Shown in pieces: positions 8,387-18,087 of a stretch of 64,000 nucleotides of DNA (positions within the stretch are counted from its first letter, which is position 1; every line of letters begins with the position of its first letter). Origin of the DNA: Nitrospira sp. (lineage in GTDB: Bacteria > Nitrospirota > Nitrospiria > Nitrospirales > Nitrospiraceae); contig CP092079.1 of NCBI GenBank assembly GCA_022226955.1, positions 2,330,806 to 2,394,805 on the forward strand. Reading direction: 5' to 3'. The notes under the pieces are model-generated. The model was given only the letters and a program-made list of their open reading frames with translations, had not been told where the DNA came from and made no database searches. Made by a program: the position numbers and the translations under genes.

Positions 8387-10693
8387 CTAAGAAAATCCGA
8401 GGGTGTGCTTGACTCGCTCCCACAGTCCTTCGCCATGAACCTCGCAATACACGCTCGGTTCCGTTCCTTCGAGAAACACTTCCATCACACGCTCGGGGCA
8501 TTGCGCCGTCGCCAATTGCCCAGTGCGTGGGTCAATCGCTCGCGAGACGATCCCGCTGGGAACGGGAAAGTCCGGCGAGTCGGCAGGAATGAGCCGTCTC
8601 GCCATATCCACCCAAATCGGCAGCGCCGCCTGCGAGCCGGTCAGGCGAATCGCCCGTTCGTCGTCGAATCCCACCCACACTCCGATCACCAGTTCCGGTG
8701 TATACCCGACAAACCAGGCATCGCGATACCCGTCCGTCGTGCCGGTCTTCCCGGCGACCGGCCCCCGCAATCCCCAGGCTCTCGCCTTCGAGCCGGTTCC
8801 TCGATCCAATACGCCTTTCAACAGAGAGGTCGCCAGATAGGCACCCTGCGACGAGGCCGCCTGATGCCGGTCCACCAGCGGGCTCCAGACCGTCTCTCCC
8901 GAATCACGCACCAAGTTGGTCAAGGCGACAGGCTTTACCGCCACGCCCGCATTCGCCAGTCCGCCATAAGCCGCCGTGATGTCGAGAAGCGACACCGACG
9001 CGCTCCCGAGAGCCATCGACAAGTTGTCGGGGAGCGTGCCTTGGATGCCGAACTCCCTCAGCAGCCGGTTGATCGATCCAATCCCAAGCCGATGCGCCAT
9101 CCGCACCGCCGGCACATTCAGCGACTGTTCGAGCGCCGCCCGCACCGTGACCTGTCCATGAAACTGGCGATCGTAGTTCTGCGGCGACCAGGGGCCGGTC
9201 CCGGACTCGAAGCTCACCGGTTCATCCGCCAGCATCGTCGCCGGAGTGATCCCCGCGCTTCCATCGGCGCGAGCCGCCTCAAATGCGGCAAGATACACAA
9301 AGGGCTTGAACAACGATCCGGCCTGCCGGCGCGCCTGCGCCGCCCGGTTGAATTGACTCGTGCGATACTCGCGCCCCCCCACCATCGCGCGCAGATGCCC
9401 CGTGCGCGCGTCGAGCGCCACCACCGCCCCCTGCAGCGGCGAGTCCCCCTCGCGCAACGCCGGATACTGCTGCTCCAGCTTGGCCAGCCCTTTGCGCAAC
9501 GAATCCGTTGCCAGCTGTTGTGTATACGGATCGAGGGTCGAATAGATTCGGGCGCCTTCAGGAATGCCCATCCCGGTTCCCGTTTCAACCTGCCGCAGCA
9601 AATAGTCGACAAAATAGGGCGCATCCGTCACGACATCTTCTGGCAGCGACACCTGGACCGGCCGATTGATAGCTTCCTTCCAGGCGTCCTCGGTCAGCAC
9701 TCCCTCTTCGCGCAGCCGGCGGAGCACCACATTTCGACGGTGCGTCGCCTGCTCCAGGTTTTTCGTCGGAGAGTAGGTATTCGGCCCCTTGATCAATCCG
9801 CCGATCAATGCGACTTCCTCGACCGAGAGGCTTTCGAGGGATTTTCCAAAATAGCGGTGCGCCGCTTCACCGATCCCATAGATCGATACGGAGCCAGCCT
9901 GCCCGAGATAAATCTCATTGAGATAGCTTTCGAGAATCTCCTCCTTGCGATACTTCCACTCCATGACGAACGCCGCCACCACCTCGCGCAACTTTCGTCC
10001 CATCGTCCGTTGCGGCGAATAAAACAGATTCTTGGCCAGCTGCTGAGTAATCGTGCTCCCACCCTGCACCACCGCGCCTCGCGCCACATTCGCCCACAAC
10101 GCCCGGCCGATAGCCACGGGATCGACACCATAGTGGGAAAAGAACCGCCGATCCTCTACTGCCAGCACCGTCTTGATAACCACCGGAGGAATCTGGTTAT
10201 AGGGCACCCACTCTCGCACCTGTCGCGACCCGCCTCGCATTCCACTCAGCAACGGCGGCTCCAACGTCACAAAGGGCAGCGGCTCTCGCTCCCGCACCGC
10301 CAGCACATTCGCGATCACGCCATTTTTCAGTTCCATGCGCACGCGCCGGGACGGTTGATGACTTTCTTCTTGCGCATGCAGATACAGATCGAGGACATTC
10401 GGCGACGCCAAATAGTCGCCGGGCGCCTGCACCTCCGAGACGGCGCGATAGCCTAAGCGATGCAGCCGGTCGAAGACCCCGGTCTCGACCACCGGATCTC
10501 CAGGCTTCAACAGATGCGGCGCTCCGAAGATCAATAGGGGTGGATGCTCATCGCTCTTAGGAAGCGCCAGACTGGCCGACAGCATCGCGCCATAGATTAC
10601 GAGCGCACCGAAGCCTAACGCTGCGAGCGCCACGCCTGCACCCACGGCCCGCCGGGCCCATCGCCGAGATGCACCGATGATCCCCAACTTCAT
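8387..10693 (-). CDS. Class A penicillin-binding protein (PBP1B-like)
   Basis: The start at 10693 (MKLGIIG) gives 768 residues; the frame extends 22 codons further upstream but only the later start places a typical short cytoplasmic tail before the TM segment (GVALAALGFGALVIYGAML). The GT51 glycosyltransferase has catalytic E180 (AVEDRRFFSHYG) and QGGSTITQQLAKN. The transpeptidase has S460-x-x-K463 (SLFK), SLN in EQSLNVPA and K649-T-G (KTGTTDGY). It polymerises and crosslinks peptidoglycan at the inner membrane. A region between the TM and GT51 resembles the UB2H domain of PBP1B (YRAVSEVQAPGDYLASPNVLDLYL). Confidence 0.92.
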   Translation of the reverse strand: MKLGIIGASRRWARRAVGAGVALAALGFGALVIYGAMLSASLALPKSDEHPPLLIFGAPHLLKPGDPVVETGVFDRLHRLGYRAVSEVQAPGDYLASPNVLDLYLHAQEESHQPSRRVRMELKNGVIANVLAVREREPLPFVTLEPPLLSGMRGGSRQVREWVPYNQIPPVVIKTVLAVEDRRFFSHYGVDPVAIGRALWANVARGAVVQGGSTITQQLAKNLFYSPQRTMGRKLREVVAAFVMEWKYRKEEILESYLNEIYLGQAGSVSIYGIGEAAHRYFGKSLESLSVEEVALIGGLIKGPNTYSPTKNLEQATHRRNVVLRRLREEGVLTEDAWKEAINRPVQVSLPEDVVTDAPYFVDYLLRQVETGTGMGIPEGARIYSTLDPYTQQLATDSLRKGLAKLEQQYPALREGDSPLQGAVVALDARTGHLRAMVGGREYRTSQFNRAAQARRQAGSLFKPFVYLAAFEAARADGSAGITPATMLADEPVSFESGTGPWSPQNYDRQFHGQVTVRAALEQSLNVPAVRMAHRLGIGSINRLLREFGIQGTLPDNLSMALGSASVSLLDITAAYGGLANAGVAVKPVALTNLVRDSGETVWSPLVDRHQAASSQGAYLATSLLKGVLDRGTGSKARAWGLRGPVAGKTGTTDGYRDAWFVGYTPELVIGVWVGFDDERAIRLTGSQAALPIWVDMARRLIPADSPDFPVPSGIVSRAIDPRTGQLATAQCPERVMEVFLEGTEPSVYCEVHGEGLWERVKHTLGFS

Positions 10694-10792
10694 ATGGCGG
10701 ACAGCATACGCGAGGAGGCAGGAGGATGCGACAGAAGAAGCGCACTGGCTGGCACACACCGGCTCGACAGGGATCGCGCGCCGCGCGCCGTC

Positions 10793-12346
10793 TTAGGCCG
10801 CACGAACCGGGATGGAAAGAGAAACTGGCTCAGGCTGCGCCCGCTCCCGATTGAACAAAGCGACCCGATTGCGTCCATGCTGTTTCGCGAAATACAGCGC
10901 CTGATCCGCCTGGCTGAGCAACCCATGAATATCCGCAGGACCGGCCGCATAGGCGACGCCAAGACTCGCCGTCACCTGCAGCCCCGCCGGTGTGCGCACC
11001 GCAGCCCCGCTCTCCGCCGCAATCTTGCGCCGAATCCGTTCGGCGGTCTGAAGAACCACCTCCAGCGGCACGCCCACCAGCACCAGGCAGAACTCCTCCC
11101 CGCCATAGCGCCCGAGCAAATCCTCGTCGCGAATCGATCCCCCCATCGTCTGCGCGACCGCGACCAGCACCTGATCGCCGACCGCATGCCCATGACGGTC
11201 ATTGAAGGATTTGAAGTGATCGATGTCGATCATCACACAGCCCACCCCCGCCGCGATTCGGACAGGCTCCTGGATCGCCACCTCGACTTGTTCAAAAAAC
11301 GCTCGCCGATTCAAGCAGCCCGTCAAAGGATCTCGCGTCGCCAGCCGGCGCAACTCGTCGGCCCGTTGCGTCAACTCCGCTTGCGCCGCCACAAGATCAA
11401 CGACCGTTTTGGCCAGATCCACGCTCTTCGTTTCCAGCTCTGTCACATCGTGAAACGCCACAATCGTCCCGCGCCGGCCGCCACCGTCATCGAGAATCGG
11501 CGAAGCGGTGACCATAAACAACCGCCGCCCCCCGCCCGGCTGCTGAAGATCCAGGCGCATCCCCTGTTGCGGGCCACGCGGCGTCACCGTCCGATGCCAT
11601 GGCAGCTCACCACCCTGCCTGCCATCTTGGCCTTCCGCCAGCACCCAGGGAAACAGCGTGAGCGGCTGGCCGAGAATCGCCGGCAACGGCCGCCCGACCT
11701 GTGCGAGAAAGGCCTCGTTCGCCAGCACGATCATGCCGTTCACATCGAGCATCGCCACGCCTTCCACCAGCGTATCCAGCGCCGCCTTGACACGCGGCGG
11801 CACGACTGCGGACGGATCGAGATGGCGCAGCACGCGCTTCAACAACAGCCGGTAAGCCACAAACCCCACCACCGCGACAAAGCCGACAAACCGGACCCAC
11901 GGCTGGGACAACCAATCCCATGGACCGCCCTGTTCCGGCTGGCGATAGACAATCTGCAACGCCCCCCACGAATCCGCCCCGCGATAAATCGGCACGAGCA
12001 CATGAAGGCCGGTCGAGACAGCGCGTTGCGAGGCATCCCAGGCCGGCACCGCTCCCCCCGCCTGCGCCAGAATGTTCCCGTTGGCGGTGATCAGCGCCGC
12101 GCTCGCGATCTCAGGCGTTCGCTCCACCAACGCCCCGAGCGCGGGCTGAAGAAGCGCCAGATCGCCGCGCTCGGCCAGCAGCGAAAATTGAACCGCCAGC
12201 ATCTCGCTGAACGCTTTGCGGTACGGCGCGATGCGCTGCTGCGGCGCGGGGATCAACCCCATTATCGCATCGCCGGCCAGCAGAAGGCTCACCGTCAGGC
12301 TGACCAGCCCGATACTTAAGAGCGTGAGCGGAGACAAGCGTCGCAT
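10793..12346 (-). CDS. Membrane diguanylate cyclase (PAS-GGDEF)
   Basis: A 517-residue protein with an N-terminal TM (LLSIGLVSLTVSLLLAG), a periplasmic sensor of about 120 residues and a second TM (FVGFVAVVGFVAYRLLL). A PAS domain follows, then a short coiled linker and a GGDEF domain. The active site is GGEEF at 415-419 and the allosteric I-site is R406-x-x-D409 (RDED). It is expected to make cyclic di-GMP with product inhibition. Its start lies 10 bases after the stop of the giant surface protein gene. Two PilZ proteins elsewhere in the window could be receivers. Confidence 0.92.
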   Translation of the reverse strand: MRRLSPLTLLSIGLVSLTVSLLLAGDAIMGLIPAPQQRIAPYRKAFSEMLAVQFSLLAERGDLALLQPALGALVERTPEIASAALITANGNILAQAGGAVPAWDASQRAVSTGLHVLVPIYRGADSWGALQIVYRQPEQGGPWDWLSQPWVRFVGFVAVVGFVAYRLLLKRVLRHLDPSAVVPPRVKAALDTLVEGVAMLDVNGMIVLANEAFLAQVGRPLPAILGQPLTLFPWVLAEGQDGRQGGELPWHRTVTPRGPQQGMRLDLQQPGGGRRLFMVTASPILDDGGGRRGTIVAFHDVTELETKSVDLAKTVVDLVAAQAELTQRADELRRLATRDPLTGCLNRRAFFEQVEVAIQEPVRIAAGVGCVMIDIDHFKSFNDRHGHAVGDQVLVAVAQTMGGSIRDEDLLGRYGGEEFCLVLVGVPLEVVLQTAERIRRKIAAESGAAVRTPAGLQVTASLGVAYAAGPADIHGLLSQADQALYFAKQHGRNRVALFNRERAQPEPVSLSIPVRAA

Positions 12347-12355
12347 CGGTCCTTC

Positions 12356-15300
12356 CTACACCGGCCGCTGTGGGCGGCCAGGCTCCTCCTCATCGTCCCA
12401 GAGAGCTTTGATCCCTCGATACTCAGCCTGTTCCCGGCGAGCCGCCTCGCGCTGCGCCTGTTTGCGCTGCTCGCGTTCCTCGCGGCGTAACGCCACCACC
12501 GGCAGCGGATCGATCGTCTGCCAGGCCGGCAGCGTGGCCACGAGACTGGCTAACACGGCCGTGCTGCGCAGCGCCCAGACGACAAATCCGACGGACAAGG
12601 CCCCGCCGGAGACAGCCGCGACCCTGGTGGAGAAGACCTGCTGCTTGTCCTCCGCCGCCAGCGCATCCAGCAGCGACGCGGTCACCGCATCCAGCTTGGC
12701 CATGAGCAGGTCGTTGACTGGCGGCGGAGATCCGACAGCAGGTGGCAAGGTGGCGCCCGGCTCTTCGGCAGGTCCGGCATCGGCGGCACTCACCGCCGTT
12801 TCGTTCGTTTCGTAATCCGCTGTACGCTCGTACCGATCGGTGTCCGCCGCAGCGCTGAGAGGGAGCGCCTCTGGCACATTGCTCACCCGCGCGGCCGGCT
12901 CTTGCACCAGTCCTTCAGGCACCCACCCGGCTGAAACCGGCGCCACGTCTATCGGCTGCAAACTGCCAGGTTCAGGCGGCGGGGCGATTCCCGCTGGCGG
13001 AACGACGAACGGCAGCGGCGGCGCGGCGGACACACCCACTGGCGTCGTGGGCACCAGAGACGGCGGCACGGCATCCGCCACCCCCGTCACCGTGACCTGA
13101 AGGGTTTGCGTCGCACTGCCCCCCTGGCTGTCGGTCACACGGACTTGAACCACGTAGACATTGTCCCCATTCGCATCGGTGGCGGCTTCAAAATCGCGCG
13201 GGGCGGTGAAGCGCAGCGCGCCCGTTGCGGCATCGATCGTGAAAAGCGCCTGGTCGGCTCCCCCGCTAATGGCATAGGTCAAGGCCTGCGCCGGAAGATC
13301 GACGTCCTGGCCGATCACAATGGTGACGGCGCTGATGTGTTCCGCCACAGTGATGGCGGCGGTCGGTCCGCCTCCAGTGCTCGTGATCGTCGGCGCATCG
13401 TTCACCGGAGTAATCGTCAGAGTCACCGTCGTCGAGCCCAGCGTGCCGCCCGCCCCATCGCTCACCGTGAAGGTGAAGCTGTCGCTGGTCGTCTCCGATC
13501 CATCATGCCTATAGACAAGGCGATTAGCCGCGATATCCGCCTGTGTAAATGTGGCGGCGGAGACGCCTGGATTGGTCGTCAACTCCAGCCTGCCGTGCGC
13601 CGGGCCGGTTCCAATCGAGTAGGACAGCTGGACGTCAGCGCTGTCGACATCCGTCACCGCCAATTCGCCGCCGCTGATCGTATCGGTTCCTCCTTCCGCA
13701 CCCGTGCTGCCGGCATTCACGGACAAGACTGGCGCTTCGTTCACGTTCGTCAGCGCGACCGCGAACGTCTCGTCGTACATCAGCCCACCGCTGTCGCTCA
13801 CTCGCACAGTCACGTTATGGCTCGCCGCCGCTTCATAGTCCAACAGACCGCCATTCGCGACCGTGATGACTCCCGTCGTGCTGTCGATCGCAAACCGCCC
13901 CCCCGCATTGTCGGTCAAGCTATAGGTCTTCGTATCGCCGGCGTCTGGATCGGCCCCCGTCACCGTGCCCACCGCCGTGCCATTGGCCGCGTTCTCCGCG
14001 ACCGTATTCGTGGAGAGACTCAGTCCCGTCGGCGCTTCGTTCACAGACGTCACCGTGAGAGAGACCGACGCGGTCTCGTTGGACATCGGCTGAGCCGCCC
14101 CATAGGCAAACTGGCTGGCATGATACTGCGGACTGCCATTGAATGATGGCGACCCAAGGCCGGTCTGATCCCAAGCATGGAACACGAGGCTGGCCGTCTC
14201 GCCATTCGCGCCGTCCGGCACATACCGCACCTGCGTGCCGCTGCCGAGCAGCAACTGCTGCGCCGCCGACACGCTTCCAAACGCCGTCCAACTCACCCCG
14301 TTGGCCGAATATTCCCATGTTCCATTCCCGATGATGGATCGCACGGAGATCCCCGTGAGCGCCCCCGTATCCACATCGCTCCAGTTGGCCGCTGTCAGCA
14401 GCGCATCCACCGTCGTCGGCGCGGAGGCCGTGTCTTCGTTGATCGCAGGCCAGGTGATCACCGTGCCGTCGATAATGTCGGGAGAATCGTTAACGGCACT
14501 GACCGCTAATTCTCCCGTGGTTACCAGCGAGGAATAGGCAGTCGTCCCGCCACGCACCGTGACATCCGCCGTCGATTCGGCCACCGCTGTCGTCGCAGTG
14601 CCAGTGGTTTGATCCCATGCCACAAACGAGATCGTCGCCGTCTCGCCGTTCTGGCTGAGGGGAATATACCGAATCAGCGTGCTGCTGTTGAGCAGCAGGG
14701 CGTTGGTGAACGACCGGCCGGAAAAATCCACGCTGTACCACGTCGCGCCGCCATCGACGGAATAGCCCCAGGCCGGGTTGGATCCTGTCGCGCCGGTGAT
14801 CGCGATCCCGGAGAGCGCCCCGCTATCCACATCGACGTAGCCCGCCGCCGTCAAAAGGCTCGCCACCGTCACGGGCGAGGAGATAGTGTTCTCGTCAGTG
14901 CCAGGCAGCGTAATCAGCGCCTCGGACAACACTGGCGCATCGTTGATGCCGCTCACGGTCACGGTGGCGTCATAGCTGGCACTGGTGCCGCCGTCACCGT
15001 CGGTCAGGACGTACCGAACCGTGCGCGCCCCGGTCATCGGCGCGGCGGTATCCGTGTTCTCATAGGTGATATTTTTCACCAGCGCCGTGACCGCCGCCGC
15101 AGTCGCGTTGCTGTTAAAGGTGATGACGAGGTTCGCCCCACCGCTGCCGCCCGTGCAGGTCCCGATCGTCACGTCGCCGTAGGTGACGTTGCTCCCAGAG
15201 ACACCGATCTGTCCGGCACCCATGCCTTGGTTACGGATGCCAAGCGCATCCTCCACACTGTCACTGCCCGCGGTGAACGAGACGGTCAATCTGCCGGTGT

Positions 15301-17884
15301 CAAAGTTTGTCGAGTCAACATCGGCCACTGCGGCATTGCCACCCTGTTCGATCACTATTGCCCCGTCGCCTTCGCTGTACGCCAGGCTATCTCCGGCCAA
15401 ATTGGCCAGAGTCGGCATGTCGTTGACTGCCGAGATGCTGACCGTCGTGTACCCGGTCGCGGTCAGCGCGCTCCTGGCGCCTTGGCTGCCAGTGTTCCCT
15501 TCGTTGAAGGTCCAATCGATTCGAACACTGGAGGATGGCGCATCGCTGCTGTTACGGTAAGCGATCTGCTGCATCGCCGAATTGACCCGCGCGTTAGTTG
15601 CGTTGGAGTTAAAGGCCAGCGTCAGCGTCCCCCCGCTGTTGGTGTAGGTCCCGATGGTCGTCCCGCTCACCACGACGTTGCCACCGCTCAGGCTCAACGT
15701 GCCTGTGGCGGAAAACACGTCGTCACTGCTCGCGCCGCCGTTGCGCGCGAGCGTCAATGTGGCCCCGTTGAAATTATCTGCGGCAGACAGCTCCGCGTCA
15801 TAGATCTGCACATTGGAGTCCAGCACCACCGCTGATCCGCCCTCGGTAAAAGCCACCGTTCCCCCAAGGGTTGTTACCACGTCAAATCTCTTATCCAACG
15901 TGCCATCGGCGTTATAGCGCACAAGTGTGATATCGTCATTGCTGCCATTGCTACTCGCCCCAACAGCCACAATTTTCCCGTCAGCCTGGAGTGAGGCGCC
16001 CCATACGCCCGTTTTGGTGCCCACCGAGTTCATCGCCGTCGTGACAATGCCATTGGAGCCAAAACTCATATCCAACGTGCCGTCGGCGTTGAACCGGATG
16101 GCGCCAAATGATCCCCCCGTGGCGTTGTAACTCCCGCCCGCCGCCACCACGATCTTGCCGTCCGGCTGAACCATCACGACACCCGTATCAACCCCCGTGG
16201 AGCCGCCGAAGGCCTGGATGACAATTCCATCGCCGCCGCCAAAACTGGCATCCAAACTGCCATCTGTGTTGTACCGCACCACCCCGATGCTGGTGCCTAA
16301 TCCAGCCAGCACGATCTTGCCATCCGGTTGCAGGGCAACGGAGTATCCCATCTCATAGCTGCCAAGGCCGAGGTCGGTCGTAACGATTCCATCCCCCCCT
16401 CCAAAACTGGTATCCAAACTGCCATCGGTGTTGTACCGCAGAATGGCATAATCGCTCGAAGCCCCCACACTGGTGACACCTCCCACAAGCAGCTTGCCAT
16501 CAGATTGAATGACTAAAGAGTATGCCATGTCCCTACCGGACGCGATGGAGGTGATAATGGTGCCATCGCCGTCAAAGCTGGTGTCCGGGGTGCCATCGGA
16601 GAGGAAACGCATGACCACGATGTTGTCGTTGTTCCCACCGTAGGTATTGCCACTCATGACGATCTTCCCGTCCGCCTGCACCGCCACCGAATAGCCGGTA
16701 TCCCCACCGGACCCCCAATCGGCGACAATGATCCCATCACCGCCACCAAAGGTCGTATCCAGAGTGCCGTTGGCGTTGTAGCGCATCAGCGCGGCATTCG
16801 ACCCCGCTGTTCCAGCCACCAAAATCTTGCCATCAGCCTGCACCGCGACCATGTTGCCGACATCGTTGCCGCTGGTCAGCGAGGTGACGACCGTGCCGCC
16901 AGTCCCAAAGCTCGAATCGAGCGTCCCATCGGAATGGTACCGGGCGAGTGTCATATCGGCCCCGGCAAACCCCGAGACCAACAGTTTTCCATCCGACAGA
17001 ACGACGAGGCCGTTACCGACATCCCTCCCCGTGCTGACCGGCGTGAGGACGATGCCATCGCCGACCGCAAACGACGGAGCCGTATCCGCTGACAACAGGG
17101 CCTGCCAATTGGCTTGGCCATCTTCTGTCGCCACCACCGCCGTTTCAATTGCCCCGGTGTGAGATTCCAAGACCCAGTCACCACCTAACGCCGCCGCGCC
17201 GGTCGCATCGATGCTGGCGGCCACATCCGCCCCTGTCAGCACACTCAGCACGCTCACCGCCTCCTGCCCGGCAGCCCCCTCCGAGAAATTGCAGCCGTAC
17301 ACTAGCAAATCCGCGGTCTCTGACAGGCTCTGCTTGATGACGGCCAATGCTTCCGCATAGCCCCCGAGCATCGTCTCCTGCGTCAGCGCACCCGTTCCCA
17401 ATACCAACCGCCCCTCGCTGCCATGCGAAACGATGTGGATGGCATCGATCCCTGTCCGGCCTGAAAGCGCGTTCGCCATCTGCTCGATGCCATCGCTCCC
17501 CCCATTGAGCATGACGACCTCGATATTCGGATCCATCCCGCTTAAGAGTTCCCGATAATTCGGCACCGTCGGATCGACAAAGACCACCTCGGTGCGCGAT
17601 TCATTCGGCATGAAGGTGGAGAGGGCTTGGAGGAAGTTCTGGCTGTCGGAGGACTCGGAGACTTGGCCGTCGGCGGCACCCTCCCCAGAAACAGCGGCCT
17701 CCGCTTGTTCTTGCGCCACCTGCTCGGTTCTGACTTCCGCGACGGTAGCCGCGGCGGCAGCATCGAACATCAGCCGGGATTCGAGTGAGAGGAATGCGGC
17801 ATTCAGACGCCGGGCCCGGGGAGCCTGCTGAGGCCGTGTCTCGTCACCCTCTGGAACGGAATTCGGTTTCTTTTTCGGAAGCAT
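12356..17884 (-). CDS. Giant DUF4347/delta-60/cadherin-like surface protein
   Basis: An 1842-residue protein. Residues 33-44 carry a SLESRLMFDAAA signature typical of the N-termini of giant exported proteins. A DUF4347-like domain (about 96-265) has H154 (VSHGSEG) and C198 (VYGCNFSEG), a clan-CD-like His/Cys pair. Seven delta-60 repeats of about 57 residues (270-673; each with DGK[IL][LV] and RYN.DG.LD..FG) form a predicted propeller. Tandem Ig-like and cadherin-like modules with NDAP/NEAP borders follow. The C-terminus has one hydrophobic segment near 1755-1775 and a highly charged tail (RREEREQRKQAQREAARREQ). It is probably exported by the genes at 18088-23890. Confidence 0.85.
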   Translation of the reverse strand: MLPKKKPNSVPEGDETRPQQAPRARRLNAAFLSLESRLMFDAAAAATVAEVRTEQVAQEQAEAAVSGEGAADGQVSESSDSQNFLQALSTFMPNESRTEVVFVDPTVPNYRELLSGMDPNIEVVMLNGGSDGIEQMANALSGRTGIDAIHIVSHGSEGRLVLGTGALTQETMLGGYAEALAVIKQSLSETADLLVYGCNFSEGAAGQEAVSVLSVLTGADVAASIDATGAAALGGDWVLESHTGAIETAVVATEDGQANWQALLSADTAPSFAVGDGIVLTPVSTGRDVGNGLVVLSDGKLLVSGFAGADMTLARYHSDGTLDSSFGTGGTVVTSLTSGNDVGNMVAVQADGKILVAGTAGSNAALMRYNANGTLDTTFGGGDGIIVADWGSGGDTGYSVAVQADGKIVMSGNTYGGNNDNIVVMRFLSDGTPDTSFDGDGTIITSIASGRDMAYSLVIQSDGKLLVGGVTSVGASSDYAILRYNTDGSLDTSFGGGDGIVTTDLGLGSYEMGYSVALQPDGKIVLAGLGTSIGVVRYNTDGSLDASFGGGDGIVIQAFGGSTGVDTGVVMVQPDGKIVVAAGGSYNATGGSFGAIRFNADGTLDMSFGSNGIVTTAMNSVGTKTGVWGASLQADGKIVAVGASSNGSNDDITLVRYNADGTLDKRFDVVTTLGGTVAFTEGGSAVVLDSNVQIYDAELSAADNFNGATLTLARNGGASSDDVFSATGTLSLSGGNVVVSGTTIGTYTNSGGTLTLAFNSNATNARVNSAMQQIAYRNSSDAPSSSVRIDWTFNEGNTGSQGARSALTATGYTTVSISAVNDMPTLANLAGDSLAYSEGDGAIVIEQGGNAAVADVDSTNFDTGRLTVSFTAGSDSVEDALGIRNQGMGAGQIGVSGSNVTYGDVTIGTCTGGSGGANLVITFNSNATAAAVTALVKNITYENTDTAAPMTGARTVRYVLTDGDGGTSASYDATVTVSGINDAPVLSEALITLPGTDENTISSPVTVASLLTAAGYVDVDSGALSGIAITGATGSNPAWGYSVDGGATWYSVDFSGRSFTNALLLNSSTLIRYIPLSQNGETATISFVAWDQTTGTATTAVAESTADVTVRGGTTAYSSLVTTGELAVSAVNDSPDIIDGTVITWPAINEDTASAPTTVDALLTAANWSDVDTGALTGISVRSIIGNGTWEYSANGVSWTAFGSVSAAQQLLLGSGTQVRYVPDGANGETASLVFHAWDQTGLGSPSFNGSPQYHASQFAYGAAQPMSNETASVSLTVTSVNEAPTGLSLSTNTVAENAANGTAVGTVTGADPDAGDTKTYSLTDNAGGRFAIDSTTGVITVANGGLLDYEAAASHNVTVRVSDSGGLMYDETFAVALTNVNEAPVLSVNAGSTGAEGGTDTISGGELAVTDVDSADVQLSYSIGTGPAHGRLELTTNPGVSAATFTQADIAANRLVYRHDGSETTSDSFTFTVSDGAGGTLGSTTVTLTITPVNDAPTITSTGGGPTAAITVAEHISAVTIVIGQDVDLPAQALTYAISGGADQALFTIDAATGALRFTAPRDFEAATDANGDNVYVVQVRVTDSQGGSATQTLQVTVTGVADAVPPSLVPTTPVGVSAAPPLPFVVPPAGIAPPPEPGSLQPIDVAPVSAGWVPEGLVQEPAARVSNVPEALPLSAAADTDRYERTADYETNETAVSAADAGPAEEPGATLPPAVGSPPPVNDLLMAKLDAVTASLLDALAAEDKQQVFSTRVAAVSGGALSVGFVVWALRSTAVLASLVATLPAWQTIDPLPVVALRREEREQRKQAQREAARREQAEYRGIKALWDDEEEPGRPQRPV
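15862..17076 (-). repeat. Seven delta-60-type coding repeats
   Basis: Within the giant gene, seven diverged units of about 170 bases encode LSDGKLLVSG, QADGKILVAG, QADGKIVMSG, QSDGKLLVGG, QPDGKIVLAG, QPDGKIVVAA and QADGKIVAVG, each followed by R[YF].[SN]DG and a Phe-Gly turn. They are protein repeats and not identical DNA copies. Confidence 0.8.
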
Positions 17885-18087
17885 AGTGGCTTGGTACTCA
17901 TCCTCTGCGATGGCATCTGGTAGTCCATCAAGTCTTCATCGGATGGATCAACGCGATGCTGTAGATTTCTTGGAGCCTGGCCAAGTTCCGGTCCATTCGA
18001 TCAGTCTCAGACATGCAGGGACAGGCATCAACGGATGCCTACATGAGTGCGAACGATCCTATTGGGGTGGGGGGATTCTTCGCGAAC

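Noticed and set aside
8405..12319. Very long opposite-strand frames over the penicillin-binding protein and GGDEF genes
   Set aside because: They are rich in Arg, Pro and His with no domain, and lie fully antisense to clear enzyme genes; high-GC shadow frames.
15862..17076. CRISPR or satellite repeats inside the giant gene
   Set aside because: The repetition is a diverged protein repeat with continuous coding frame; units differ at DNA level and there are no spacers.
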